Positions 1 to 7,983 of a DNA stretch of 64,000 bases are shown in pieces. Both the position numbers and the translations under genes were made by a program. The DNA comes from Neobacillus niacini. GTDB taxonomy: Bacteria; Bacillota; Bacilli; Bacillales; Cytobacillaceae. How positions within the stretch are numbered: position 1 is the stretch's first letter; every line of letters starts with the position of its first letter. The notes beneath the pieces are model-generated. The model was not told the origin of the DNA. It did no database searches and was given only the letters and a program-made list of their open reading frames with translations. The stretch lies in NCBI RefSeq assembly GCF_019749295.1, contig NZ_JACWFG010000013.1:1-64000 (forward strand), written 5' to 3'.

Positions 1-7
1 ATTTAGC

Positions 8-60
8 ATTCTGGCTAACCTTATAATACGAAAGGAGCAGAATAGTTGGAGTAGCTGTCC
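8..60. repeat. dispersed hairpin repeat, copy A
   Basis: The stretch CTGGCTAACCTTATAATACG followed by a GGAGCAGAATAGTTGGAGTA-like tail closely matches the sequence at about 2929-2968 just outside the IS110 element. It belongs to a family of short extragenic repeats with a CTAACG...GGTTAG-like core seen several times in the first 7 kb. It lies upstream of a decayed gene and carries no ORF. Confidence 0.5.
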
Positions 61-99
61 TAAAATAAAGTGAATTTTACCATGTTGGAGGTCTTCAAA

Positions 100-339
100 A
101 TGAAGAAACCATTTGGGATTCAAATAGAGGGTTCTATTTATGGGAACAACAGAAGATTTAGGAAATAATCAGTTTTTGGATTTATTTTTGAGTTCATCGA
201 AAGTAAAGGTTGGAATTTCGGCGGAGGTAGTTTACAGATAGACCAAGAAGGCATTAGGTGCTTTTTGATCTATTGGGGTGATAAATACAACTTTTCACAA
301 ATGGCGTTTATGCTTTGGATGCGCTTATGTATAAGTTGA
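100..339 (+). pseudogene. decayed YggL-like (DUF469) gene
   Basis: From an ATG at 100 with a GGAGG ribosome site 8 bases upstream, the frame reads about 22 residues and meets TAA at 166-168. The same frame then continues to TGA at 337-339 with a protein-like sequence containing FEFIESKGWNFGGG and LQIDQEG. The pattern FIEFIES-GW-FGGG is typical of the small YggL/DUF469 family, which binds the 50S ribosomal subunit. The continuous frame across a single stop, plus missing residues around it, indicates an inactivated gene. The family call rests on my memory of the motif and is moderately secure. Confidence 0.55.
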
Positions 340-395
340 GCTATTTTGAAGGAATTTACATAAGAGGTTATTTTTTTCGAGGAGGCTAATATTAC

Positions 396-923
396 ATGAG
401 TTTATATGAAATAGGACGTGATATAGAGCGTCTCAATCATCGGATTACTGAATTAGAAGGAAAAGATTCAAATGATTGCGGGTGTAATGGTGAGCAAGAA
501 GAAGTTTATTATCCCTTTGAAAATAACGACGGAATAGTAATAAAATTTACTCCACTTACACCTTCACAAACCTTAATAACAGTCACAACTAAATCTGGTA
601 CAGAAGTTGGCAATGGGTTTATTCCCATAGAAGCAAATAGTTCACTCGTTGAAAAAGATGGCTTTAAGGTATTGACAATCATACATCCTACGGATGCACC
701 GTTTACTCCTTCTGATCACTATACCTTTGCTTATAGAGGACTGGGGTTCGGGAGAGGCTGGTGTAAAAATAGGAATGGATTGAAATGTGGAGGGAAAATA
801 AATTTAGACAAGGATTGCGTAGGTCAAGATTCATATATGAATTGGGCCTCTGGCAAATGTCCATTTTTACATATGTGTGGTGGCGAATGGTATTGGTATC
901 TTGATCCTAAAAGAGTATGTTAA
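396..923 (+). CDS. hypothetical protein with Cys-rich C-terminus
   Basis: This is a 175-residue soluble protein with ATG and a good site (GAGGAGG) about 9 bases upstream. The first 25 residues form a short amphipathic helix (IGRDIERLNHRITELEG), followed by a CGC motif near residue 28. The last 55 residues are rich in Gly, Trp and Cys, with six spaced cysteines that could bind metal or form disulfides. There is no signal peptide or membrane segment. It stands alone and is followed by a terminator at 996-1021. I do not recognise the family. The leading helix plus beta-rich body could suit a surface or phage-related protein, but this is a guess. Confidence 0.7.
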   Translation: MSLYEIGRDIERLNHRITELEGKDSNDCGCNGEQEEVYYPFENNDGIVIKFTPLTPSQTLITVTTKSGTEVGNGFIPIEANSSLVEKDGFKVLTIIHPTDAPFTPSDHYTFAYRGLGFGRGWCKNRNGLKCGGKINLDKDCVGQDSYMNWASGKCPFLHMCGGEWYWYLDPKRVC

Positions 924-995
924 ATGCTAGTTAGGAGCTGATTTAACGTTTATTTGGGTTTTCCAAAGAAATCTGCTCTAGTCACATAAAACATA

Positions 996-1021
996 GAACC
1001 CACCAATGGGTTCCTTTTTGT
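996..1021 (+). terminator. rho-independent terminator
   Basis: A perfect 7-bp stem GAACCCA/TGGGTTC with a CCAA loop is followed by a T-run. It closes the gene ending at 923. Confidence 0.8.
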
Positions 1022-1119
1022 TTGAAGGAACAAAATTCCTTATTTAAGACAATCATTAATATCCTGTCTTAGCGCTTTTAAAATTTGTTTTGCCAAAACC
1101 AAAGATAACCCTTAGGAAA

Positions 1120-1301
1120 ATATCTGATCTAAACGGTCACTCACAATTTCAAGTCCAAGTTATGGATGCTACTACTCCACAGGTAATATACTTCAGCTAA
1201 ATGAGCTAAAAAAGGATGTACCGCCAGAAACCTTAAAAGAATACATACATGGCATTCTTTCTCAAATTAAGAGGGGAGATAGCCTATGGAGGTTTTTTTG
1301 A
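1120..1301 (+). pseudogene. gene remnant, family unknown
   Basis: A frame ending in TGA at 1299-1301 reads LNELKKDVPPETLKEYIHG followed by ILSQIKRGD, which looks like real helical protein. It has no start codon or ribosome site and is cut by a stop upstream. It is probably the 3' end of a gene lost through rearrangement near the IS110 element. The rest of 1022-1460 shows nothing else I can support. Confidence 0.35.
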
Positions 1302-1461
1302 TAATGTTGATTTTATAATTCAACTAAACCAGCTAATAGTTTGTCAACATTTTTCAATTAAAAGTTTAATTACCTCATGTTATACTAAAAATATTCATGC
1401 CAAATAACCTTCCGTTATGCTCTTTTTGGAAGGTTTTGTTGTATTTAGTTAGATATAGATT

Positions 1462-2700
1462 TTAAGCTATATCCTGGAAAGTAGATCTGCTTTTTAATAA
1501 GGCGTAAATCCAATGTAAGAGCTTATTTGTACAGGCAATGATTGCTACTCTAAAGGGTTTTCCTTCTTCTCGTTTCTTATCGTAAAACTCTCGTAGTCTT
1601 CTATTGCGTGGAATGATCTCATCCGTCGTTTTCTTTTTACGGGAATCCCGAATTCCACTTTGTACAGCCATATACAATGCGTGGCGAAGCCTACATGAGC
1701 CACGTTTGGTTATTCGGTTTACTGATGCAGTAAACTTTCCAGAAGAGTACACACTAGGATCTATACCAGCGAAGTCAACTAACTTCTTGGCATCATTAAA
1801 CCGATCTATCTCTCCGATTTCAGAAATAATCGTTGCAACGATTTTTTCTCCGACTCCAGGGATAGATTGAAGGATCTCATATTCTTCAATTTCACTAGCG
1901 AGGGCATCTATTTCATTCGCAATATTGGATAGATGCTCTTGGTATTGAAGAACAATCTTAACCAAGATTTCAAGGTTAAAAATATGACTATCGTAGAGAT
2001 TGTTTTGAAAAGGATTACGAAGGGCTGCTTCTCTTAACTTCTGTGCTTTTTCCTTTGCCCATGACTCCGAACGACTCATACATAATGAAGCTATTTTACC
2101 CGTTAACTCTTTTTCACTCACACTTAATAGAGCCTTAGAAGTAGGGAACTCTAGTAAAGTAAACAATGATACTTTCGAATATAGGCTTCCAAATACACCT
2201 CGATACTCTGGAAATACCTGATCGATTAAAGAATGAAGCTGTAACTTTGTTTTCGCTGATATTTCTGCAATACTCTCTTGTTGTCTTGTTAGATTACGAA
2301 GGTTTAAGAGTTGAACTCCACGCTTCTTGTAAGGCTCTAATTCTTCTTTATAATACAATTCACAAAGGTGAAAAGCATCGATTGCATCTGTTTTTACCTT
2401 TCTTAGGCTTGAGCTCTTGGCTCTGTGTGAGATAAGAGGATTGACGATAATATAAACATATTTTTGTTCCTCTAAAAACTGAATAACGGGAATATGATAG
2501 TGCCCAGTTGATTCTAAAACGACCGAAGGTTGATGACCACCTGCTGATTTCTCAACTTTTTGAAGGAAATCTAATAAATTCCCCAAACCCTCAAGATCGT
2601 GATTAATACTAAAGCTCTTACGGTAAGGCTTACCTTTATCTAAAAAAGCTTGTACCTGACTTTCCCCTTTTGATACATCCAGACCAATGACTGGATCCAT
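1462..2700 (-). CDS. IS110-family transposase (DEDD recombinase)
   Basis: This 412-residue protein has the two-domain layout of IS110 recombinases. The N-terminal RuvC-like DEDD domain starts with GLDVSKGESQ (residues 6-15) and continues with LESTGHYH and VKTDAIDAF. The C-terminal Transposase_20 domain has IPGVGEKIVATIISEIG, the FAGIDPS motif and RGSCRLRHALYMA with the expected catalytic-serine region (YSSGKF). Length is normal for the family and no frameshift is seen. These enzymes work with a bridge RNA encoded in the element's own non-coding end. The ATG has a GGAGGAG site just upstream. It looks intact and possibly active. Confidence 0.93.
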   Translation of the reverse strand: MDPVIGLDVSKGESQVQAFLDKGKPYRKSFSINHDLEGLGNLLDFLQKVEKSAGGHQPSVVLESTGHYHIPVIQFLEEQKYVYIIVNPLISHRAKSSSLRKVKTDAIDAFHLCELYYKEELEPYKKRGVQLLNLRNLTRQQESIAEISAKTKLQLHSLIDQVFPEYRGVFGSLYSKVSLFTLLEFPTSKALLSVSEKELTGKIASLCMSRSESWAKEKAQKLREAALRNPFQNNLYDSHIFNLEILVKIVLQYQEHLSNIANEIDALASEIEEYEILQSIPGVGEKIVATIISEIGEIDRFNDAKKLVDFAGIDPSVYSSGKFTASVNRITKRGSCRLRHALYMAVQSGIRDSRKKKTTDEIIPRNRRLREFYDKKREEGKPFRVAIIACTNKLLHWIYALLKSRSTFQDIA

Positions 2701-2704
2701 ACTT

Positions 2705-2925
2705 TATCTCCTCCTAGAAATGCAACATTAGTCGGTATCCCCTAAGGCTTCTTGTAATGTCATAGGTTCGCTTGTTAAACGGGATCTATGTCCCAACCAG
2801 CCTGAAACATGTTTATACAAGTAGGGGGTGAACAGTTTAGCTAACGGGATTGAATCCCACGGGTGCGACGTTCTACCCCGACTACCGTAATCATAAGACC
2901 ATATGAAAAAAGGTCAACCAGAAAA
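2705..2925 (-). ncRNA. candidate IS110 bridge RNA region
   Basis: The 220-base non-coding segment 5' of the transposase is where IS110-group elements encode their bridge RNA. It contains self-complementary blocks such as GGGATT/AATCCC (about 2848-2860) and several G-rich and C-rich tracts able to form stems. The exact RNA ends and the target- and donor-binding loops cannot be set without a covariance model or relatives. The call rests mainly on position and family knowledge. Confidence 0.5.
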
Positions 2926-2975
2926 ATCTGGCTAACCTTATATTACGAACGGGGTGCAATAGTTTAAGTGAGATC
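2908..2975. repeat. dispersed hairpin repeat, copy B
   Basis: An imperfect stem AAGGTCAACCAGA / TCTGGCTAACCTT is followed by TATTACGAACGGGGTGCAATAG and a GCTGCGGC core. The middle part matches copy A at the window start. It lies between the IS110 element and the convergent end of the TolB-like gene. Confidence 0.55.
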
Positions 2976-2999
2976 GCTGCGGCGACTTTTACTCATTTG

Positions 3000-4214
3000 T
3001 TACTTTTTAAAAAAAGCAGGTGAAAAGTCTACATCTTCTATCCAAATACATGCTTCTTTCTGCTTGTCATGCTTTATCCATACATCACCATTTTGAATTT
3101 CGTCTTGTCTGCGTATCCATGTGAGATAAGAACCAACAGACTGAGGATCTTCATCAAACTCATTTTCTTTTGGAAATGTGATTTGTTTTTGATTGTCTGA
3201 GCCTAAATCTATTTCATATAGAGAGGTGAACATTGTAGGAAATGGACCTTCTTTCCATACTTTGTTTTCCTGTGACCGTGCGACAATCACTTTGGAGGGT
3301 GACCACCATTCCAAATCTAGGTCTACATAGCCGTTCGGTGTATATTCAACCTGTTTGGTGGATGCCTCTATTTCAGCAATTTTAGTGATCTTATTCTCAA
3401 CAAAAAAACGCCCTTCTCCTGAAATATAAGCTAATTGGTTTGATTGTGGTGCCCACTTAAACCAATCACTAAATCCTAACATCCTACCAATATCTTTGAA
3501 CACTTTTCCATCTGAAGATAGAACACATAAAGGATTACTATCCATAGCCCAAGAAGGTGTGGGGGTGCCAAGAAAGCTAATCCACTTCCCGTCATAACTC
3601 CACTTAAATTTACCTACATTAACGGCAAATAAATTTTTTTCATCGATTTGGATTGAGTACAATAGCTCCGCCTTTTTCTCGTTTAGATTCATATCCTTTG
3701 GAATTCGATACAACTTAATTGGCTCCCAGCCTGTTGGAAGGCGGTTTGAGCTAGCAGAAACAATAAACTCTCTCCCATTTGGATACCACTCAAATCCACT
3801 AACCCCTAAAGACACATTTTCAAATCCAAAAGGTCTGTCATCTTTTGTCTTTGTAACGTTTAGTACCCATCCTGATATGTATGCTAGCTCATTTGCAACA
3901 GGGGACCAAGTAAAATAAGAAGTCTGAATGCTATGATATGGTTCATAGTTTTCTTTCCTTTTTGTATCATAAACCCACAGGTTAGACTTCTCTCCCTTTT
4001 CATCACCGTCGATATAGGCAATAAATCTTCCATCATAGGACCACTGTGGTGAATATACAAATTTATCTTTAGTAAGCTGTATTTCTTGATTTCCCTCTTT
4101 TATCCATAACTGGTGATAGCGAACAAACGCAGCCTTCAATGCCACTTCTGCCTTCGTCACAGTTGAGTAATGAAAGAAGAAAAGCATCAAAAATAATAAA
4201 ATTTTTATTGGCAC
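3000..4214 (-). CDS. secreted TolB-like beta-propeller protein
   Basis: The 404-residue protein starts with GTG, 7 bases after an AGGAGGG site. Residues 1-22 form a signal peptide (KILLFLMLFFFHYS core). The rest is a series of beta-propeller blades of the WD40-like/TolB type: repeats with W-S-x-DG-x-IAY (SYDGRFIAYIDG, SYDGKWISFLG, WSPVANELAYISG, WAPQSNQLAYISG). In Gram-positive bacteria such proteins are exported and probably bind other proteins at the cell surface. They are not part of a Tol-Pal system, which is absent here. It is monocistronic with no obvious partner. Confidence 0.75.
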   Translation of the reverse strand: MPIKILLFLMLFFFHYSTVTKAEVALKAAFVRYHQLWIKEGNQEIQLTKDKFVYSPQWSYDGRFIAYIDGDEKGEKSNLWVYDTKRKENYEPYHSIQTSYFTWSPVANELAYISGWVLNVTKTKDDRPFGFENVSLGVSGFEWYPNGREFIVSASSNRLPTGWEPIKLYRIPKDMNLNEKKAELLYSIQIDEKNLFAVNVGKFKWSYDGKWISFLGTPTPSWAMDSNPLCVLSSDGKVFKDIGRMLGFSDWFKWAPQSNQLAYISGEGRFFVENKITKIAEIEASTKQVEYTPNGYVDLDLEWWSPSKVIVARSQENKVWKEGPFPTMFTSLYEIDLGSDNQKQITFPKENEFDEDPQSVGSYLTWIRRQDEIQNGDVWIKHDKQKEACIWIEDVDFSPAFFKK

Positions 4215-4375
4215 GGCAATCCCTCCTGCTTATTAGATTACCTAATAGATTTAGGATAATGCTTTAAGCAAAGTGAATCGTTCTTTAATCTAGATAGGGA
4301 ACATAATTTCTTTTATCTTTTTGAAATAAAGGAGAGAGAATATAGAACAACGAAAGTGTTGCTCTAAGCAGGATA

Positions 4376-4420
4376 TGTACCTATTCTTATTGAAGTAAAA
4401 AAGCAGGTTAGTAGAATAAG
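4376..4420. repeat. dispersed hairpin repeat, copy C (degenerate)
   Basis: The sequence ATTGAAGTAA...GCAGGTTAGTAGAATAAG keeps the second half of the repeat core (GCAGGTTAGT). The gap 4215-4580 otherwise shows only AT-rich sequence with no gene. Confidence 0.45.
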
Positions 4421-4580
4421 GGGGATTCGAAAAGTTCGTCACAAAAATTCATGCTAAGAGAGTATATTTCCCTTTCCTGATTCTTCAACTTCATTACAAA
4501 ATGTAAAATTTATAATTTTTTGGAAAATATTTCTTTTTTATTACATTTGCTAAAGGTAACAGGAAATATAAGGGATTTTA

Positions 4581-4922
4581 TTGTATATTTCTTTTATCTT
4601 AATTAAAAAGGGGTGTTTTTTTATTGTAACAGCTTTCTTAGCATGGGCGAAAACCATAACAAGCAAATGGAACGAAATTACTGGTGTTGCAGTTGGAGCA
4701 TTTGGCACATATTATTTTGTCAATGCTGGCACAGAAAACATATATACCTTTACTAAATACTACTATCGAGAAGAAGGACCTGGATTTTTTGATAGTAATG
4801 GTACTTATTATGGGAATTATAAAATCAAGAAAACCCATAGAACTACTAAATCCGCAGGTGGTACTGGTGGTCAATTGTCCACTTTTTATAAAAATTCAAC
4901 AATTATTGAACCTTGGTTCTAA
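4581..4922 (+). CDS. small hypothetical protein, non-ATG start
   Basis: The open frame runs from TTG at 4581, but the only good ribosome site (AAAAGGGG at 4605-4613) sits 9 bases before an ATT codon at 4623, so the protein is probably about 99 residues starting at ATT. It begins with a short hydrophobic stretch (VTAFLAWAKT), then Gly/Ala-rich and Tyr-rich segments ending TIIEPWF. No family is recognised. A 48-residue membrane ORF follows after 19 bases, and the two share the terminator at 5154-5207. It could also be the remains of a longer gene. Confidence 0.45.
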   Translation: MYISFILIKKGCFFIVTAFLAWAKTITSKWNEITGVAVGAFGTYYFVNAGTENIYTFTKYYYREEGPGFFDSNGTYYGNYKIKKTHRTTKSAGGTGGQLSTFYKNSTIIEPWF

Positions 4923-4941
4923 CGGGATGTGATAGTAAATA

Positions 4942-5088
4942 TTGAGATACTTTAGTTTCTTTATCCTTAATTTTGTTATAGCGTATTTCCTTTTCGAATC
5001 AAACTATGTTAAGTCTTTATTGTACTCTGTTATTTTATTAATTCTTGTTTTTGTTTTGAAATTATTTCCGTTCAAAAAAAAAGAATAA
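4942..5088 (+). CDS. 48-residue putative membrane protein
   Basis: This small ORF starts at TTG 4942 and ends TAA 5086-5088. It encodes two hydrophobic segments (YFSFFILNFVIAYFLF and LLYSVILLILVFVLKLF) followed by a lysine-rich tail (KKKE). It lies 19 bases after the preceding ORF and before a strong terminator, which supports a real two-gene unit. The ribosome site is weak. The composition is typical of small Bacillus membrane peptides, but no function can be given. Confidence 0.4.
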   Translation: MRYFSFFILNFVIAYFLFESNYVKSLLYSVILLILVFVLKLFPFKKKE

Positions 5089-5153
5089 AATAATAATATA
5101 AGTTTCAGTGAACAATTAACACAATCACCATACTTGAAAATTTGTAAAATGAG

Positions 5154-5207
5154 AAATCCTCAAATTTGGTCATATCATTCAAATTTGAGGATTTTTATTT
5201 TTATTAG
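5154..5207 (+). terminator. strong rho-independent terminator
   Basis: A perfect 15-bp stem AAATCCTCAAATTTG/CAAATTTGAGGATTT with an 11-base loop is followed by a T-rich run. It ends the 4581-5088 unit. From 5208 to 5634 I see no gene apart from repeat copy D. Confidence 0.85.
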
Positions 5208-5454
5208 CTTTTTTATTTAGAATTTTTTTAACGGTGTAAACCAGCATTTTCATGATGATGTTCCATGGTAGTGATATTGTAATTAACAAAATAATGTATT
5301 TCTTTTCTATTCAATAAAAAATTAAACAGACGCATGCAATGATAACGAAGTTAAGGAAAATAAATTAGGAATTCAACCAAAATAAAGACTTACTAAAAAT
5401 GAGATTCATCAAGTTGTAGTTACGCTTTCCAAAAGATTGTGAATAAGTGTACTT

Positions 5455-5545
5455 AAACTAAAGGGTGCAAGAGTTAAAGATCGAGATGGCTGCTGACATC
5501 TCATTTTTGTTGCACTAACGGGCAGGTTAGTGTAAGAAAGAAGGG
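5455..5545. repeat. dispersed hairpin repeat, copy D
   Basis: This is a longer copy made of two parts. The first is ACTAAAGGGTGCAAGAGTT followed by the imperfect stem GAGATGGCTGCTGACATCTC and a T-run. The second is the palindromic core ACTAACGGGCAGGTTAGT. It shows the full architecture: two hairpins separated by TTTTTGTTG. Confidence 0.55.
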
Positions 5546-5634
5546 TTTTTATAGATAAATATAGAACTGTAAAATTATGAGAAAGTTTCTAATTAAATTC
5601 ATCTAAAGAATCTATTTTTCTTGGAGGATTTCAA

Positions 5635-5892
5635 ATGAGTAAGAAAAAATTCTACTTAATAAGTTTTTTAATTACTATTGCTTGTGCTTTTATCCCTTAT
5701 CCTTATGGGGAGAAATTAGAATCCCAACAATTAACTGGTTTTCCAGCACAAGTATTCGATTTTTATACTATTGATAAGTTTCAATTTGGTTTTCAACTGT
5801 TGGGTTTTATATTTAACTTTTTCTTTTTTTACTTTTTCTTTTTTTTATTAGTGAAATTATCTTCAAAGTTTTTCGGCAAAAAAAGTTTATAA
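5635..5892 (+). CDS. small two-segment membrane protein
   Basis: This 85-residue protein has ATG preceded by a clear TTGGAGG site. It has an N-terminal hydrophobic segment (residues 6-20) that could be a membrane anchor, a short extracellular-type loop with a YPYGEKLESQ stretch, and a second very Phe-rich segment (residues 53-75). The tail is basic (KLSSKFFGKKSL). It resembles the many small uncharacterised Bacillus membrane proteins. It is followed by the hairpin at 5910-5933. Function is unknown. Confidence 0.6.
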   Translation: MSKKKFYLISFLITIACAFIPYPYGEKLESQQLTGFPAQVFDFYTIDKFQFGFQLLGFIFNFFFFYFFFFLLVKLSSKFFGKKSL

Positions 5893-5904
5893 TCTCTTGT
5901 CTAA

Positions 5905-5985
5905 AAGCTAAGCTGTTGCAGCGGCAACAGCTTGTTGCTTTTGAGCTAACGAAGCGGGTTAGTGTCAGAAGAATTTGTTTAAAAA
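5905..5985. repeat. dispersed hairpin repeat, copy E, with terminator stem
   Basis: A perfect 10-bp stem AAGCTGTTGC/GCAACAGCTT with loop AGCG (5910-5933) and a following T-rich stretch acts as a terminator for the preceding gene. It is joined to the core GCTAACGAAGCGGGTTAGTG, whose CTAAC/GTTAG arms are complementary. This is the clearest example that the repeat doubles as a terminator. Confidence 0.6.
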
Positions 5986-6230
5986 GGTCAGATTTAAAAT
6001 TTAAATTATGATTATTCTCAAAGGGAATAAAAAAGTATCTTGATAGGATAAATGTTGCCCTTCCCAGAATTATTTACAGATGTATAACATGTATGTATGG
6101 TGTTTCCAATATTCTAGAAGTACAAAAGAGAGGGGAATAATTTTATCGAATGAAACTAATGGACTTTGTTATTCGTATAAATTAACGGAATTGATTATTA
6201 GATTTTCGGAATTAAAGAGGGGGAATATCG

Positions 6231-6497
6231 GTGGATTCATTGGTTATCATGGGAGCAGGATTACCTACAATAATATTTATAATAGTACTAATTAGTTTTT
6301 ATAAAGTGTTTGTACAGAAGAAAAGTGTGACCCCGTACTACACTCCATTTGATGAAATAACTGGACAATCTCAAGTGGAATTTCACGTAGAACAAGAAAT
6401 TCTTGCAGTAGATGAGGACCAGGGGGACGATATCAATAAAAGTAAGAAGATAAAGAATCCCAATGACTCCAAATGTGAACTACTTATGCAACTATAG
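6231..6497 (+). CDS. DUF3951-like small membrane protein
   Basis: This 88-residue protein starts at GTG 6231, behind GAGGGGG. One N-terminal membrane segment (LPTIIFIIVLISFYKVF, residues 11-27) is followed by a cytoplasmic tail with the conserved block PYYTPFDEITGQ and FH-EQE. That block is characteristic of DUF3951, a small family found in Bacillus. The acidic and then lysine-rich tail is variable. A terminator follows at 6501-6532. Function is unknown for the family. Confidence 0.65.
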   Translation: MDSLVIMGAGLPTIIFIIVLISFYKVFVQKKSVTPYYTPFDEITGQSQVEFHVEQEILAVDEDQGDDINKSKKIKNPNDSKCELLMQL

Positions 6498-6500
6498 GAG

Positions 6501-6532
6501 GCGATTCCTCAATAACGAGGGGTCGCTTTTTT
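6501..6532 (+). terminator. rho-independent terminator
   Basis: The stem GCGATTCCTC/GAGGGGTCGC (with G-T pairs), a 6-base loop and TTTTTT directly follow the DUF3951-like gene. Confidence 0.75.
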
Positions 6533-6566
6533 CTATTGAAGTAACGAAGCAGATTAACTCGATAAG
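6533..6566. repeat. dispersed hairpin repeat, copy F
   Basis: ATTGAAGTAACGAAGCAGATTAACTCGATAAG matches the core of the other copies with two changes. As in copy E it directly follows a terminator hairpin. Confidence 0.5.
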
Positions 6567-6594
6567 AAAAAACCTCCTTGTTAAAGGGAGGCTT
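6567..6594 (-). terminator. terminator on the minus strand
   Basis: On the minus strand CCTCCC/GGAGG arms flank a short loop and are followed by TTTTTT. It sits right after the stop of the decayed minus-strand gene at 6600-6791. Confidence 0.6.
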
Positions 6595-6599
6595 TGGAT

Positions 6600-6791
6600 T
6601 TAGTCTTGTTTGAAAACGAAGGTTTGTTTGAACTTTCGTGCGGGATACTTTTCTCCATTTTTCGTTTGTTCATTTGGTTTTTCTCTCCAAGTAACAACAA
6701 CTTCTATCACTTTCGCTTTAGTGGAGACAGGGAGATTTTGATGGTGAAAAAAGTCTTGTGTTTTCGGTAAGTCTTCGCTGAATACGCATTT
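6600..6791 (-). pseudogene. 3' remnant of an unknown gene
   Basis: The minus-strand frame ending at 6600 reads a plausible protein tail (AKVIEVVVTWREKPNEQTK, then ARKFKQTFVFKQD) with a terminator directly behind it. Upstream the frame is closed by a stop at 6792-6794 and no start codon is present, so only the C-terminal part of a gene survives. The family is not recognised. Confidence 0.45.
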
Positions 6792-6963
6792 TTACCACCC
6801 TAAGCACGACAATAAAGGTTGTGGAAATTACTAAATCAGAAGGGACCCATAAACTCGTTTGTCATAAAACATTCACAAATTTTTGAATTGACCCTGTCTT
6901 TTTTCTTCTTTTTTACCTATATAAAGGGTGAAAGTATTAGCAAGAAGAAGGGTAGTGTTGTGG

Positions 6964-7983
6964 ATGGCTAAGTTTAGAAAAGTGAGCACGGATTTTTGGG
7001 TGAACCCGATTCATTCAGAGGAGATGACTCCAGATGACCGGCACTTTTATTTATATCTTTTAACCAATCAACGGACGAAACAAATTGGAATCTATAAAAC
7101 TACGATCAAGCAAATAGCCTTTGATATGGGCTACACAATCGAATTTATTCAAACATTAATGGAACGATTCATCCAACTTCACCGGCTGGTTCGTTATAAT
7201 CCTAAAACGAGAGAGCTCGCGATAAAAAACTGGGCGGAATATAACTTTGATCGAGCCGGGAAACCCATGATGGATTGTATTTTCTCTGAATTAAAAGAGG
7301 TCCAAGATATCTCCCTGATTCAATATGTTGCGGAGTCCATTCATAAACCAGAATTCCGCAAACTTTATGATTCGTTTTGTAACATAGAAGAGAGTACATC
7401 CAGCAAAGAAGTGAGTCATCATGAAGAAAATAATACATATCTAGCGCCCGTATGGGAAGAGAAAGACGAGACTTTGACGACTCGTCAGACGATACGTGGA
7501 CAAGAAGAAGAAAAAGAAGAAGAGATAGAGAAAGATATAGAAAAAGAAAAACCACAAGAAGTTTTTCAGCCCAAATTGGAAGGTAATCTAAATAATGAGC
7601 ATCACGTGCAGGATAAGCAAAAAATGAAAGATGTGAAAGAAATTATTGCATTTTGGGATAATAATGGATTTGGTTTTAGCAATGTGAATGCAAAAGAGCA
7701 ACTATTATCCTGGTTAGATGATTCTCGCTTCCTGCAGCCGAAAGCCGTCATTTTAAAGGCATTGACGATTGCGTGTACCAATAACAAGCGAAGGCTGAGT
7801 TACGTGCTGGGGATTCTAAAAAATTGGGAAAACGAATCATTACTGACGGTAGAAGAAATTGATTCCTATCAAGAGAACCAAAAGCCTGCAGCGAATAATT
7901 GGAAAACAACGAAACCAGTTCCGAGCGGAAGAGATATTCCAAGTGGGTTTGACCAAGATATATCGGAAGGTGAAGATTGGTGA
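6964..7983 (+). CDS. DnaD-like replication initiation protein
   Basis: This is a helicase-loader/replisome-organiser type protein of about 339 residues. The N-terminal part (residues 1-120, starting MAKFRKVSTDFWVNP) matches the winged-helix domain of phage replisome organisers, with typical motifs FW-NP, LYLLTNQ and GIYK. A highly acidic linker (around residue 190) leads to a DnaD/DnaB_2 domain (residues 220-300: IIAFWDNNGFGF, LSYVLGILKNWENE). The open frame begins at GTG 6928, but the family starts at the ATG at 6964. The end overlaps the next gene by 4 bases, giving a loader-helicase operon, usual for prophages and plasmids. Confidence 0.85.
   Translation: MAKFRKVSTDFWVNPIHSEEMTPDDRHFYLYLLTNQRTKQIGIYKTTIKQIAFDMGYTIEFIQTLMERFIQLHRLVRYNPKTRELAIKNWAEYNFDRAGKPMMDCIFSELKEVQDISLIQYVAESIHKPEFRKLYDSFCNIEESTSSKEVSHHEENNTYLAPVWEEKDETLTTRQTIRGQEEEKEEEIEKDIEKEKPQEVFQPKLEGNLNNEHHVQDKQKMKDVKEIIAFWDNNGFGFSNVNAKEQLLSWLDDSRFLQPKAVILKALTIACTNNKRRLSYVLGILKNWENESLLTVEEIDSYQENQKPAANNWKTTKPVPSGRDIPSGFDQDISEGEDW

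Larger units (their letters stand above)
1400..2925 (-). mobile_element. IS110-family insertion sequence (ends approximate)
   Basis: The element consists of one transposase gene (1462-2700, minus) and a non-coding segment of about 220 bases on its 5' side. IS110 elements have no classical long inverted repeats, so the ends cannot be fixed by eye. The outer limit at 2925 is inferred because the sequence from about 2929 matches the repeat at the start of the window and is therefore flanking DNA. The other end, near 1400, is a guess from the short distance usually found after the stop codon. Confidence 0.6.

Noticed and set aside
6080-6295. 71-residue plus-strand ORF
   Set aside because: It has no ribosome site and overlaps the better supported DUF3951-like gene in another frame.
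7202-7555. 117-residue minus-strand ORF with Leu/Ser-rich start
   Set aside because: It is the complement of the Glu/Lys-rich linker of the DnaD-like protein, a common artefact.
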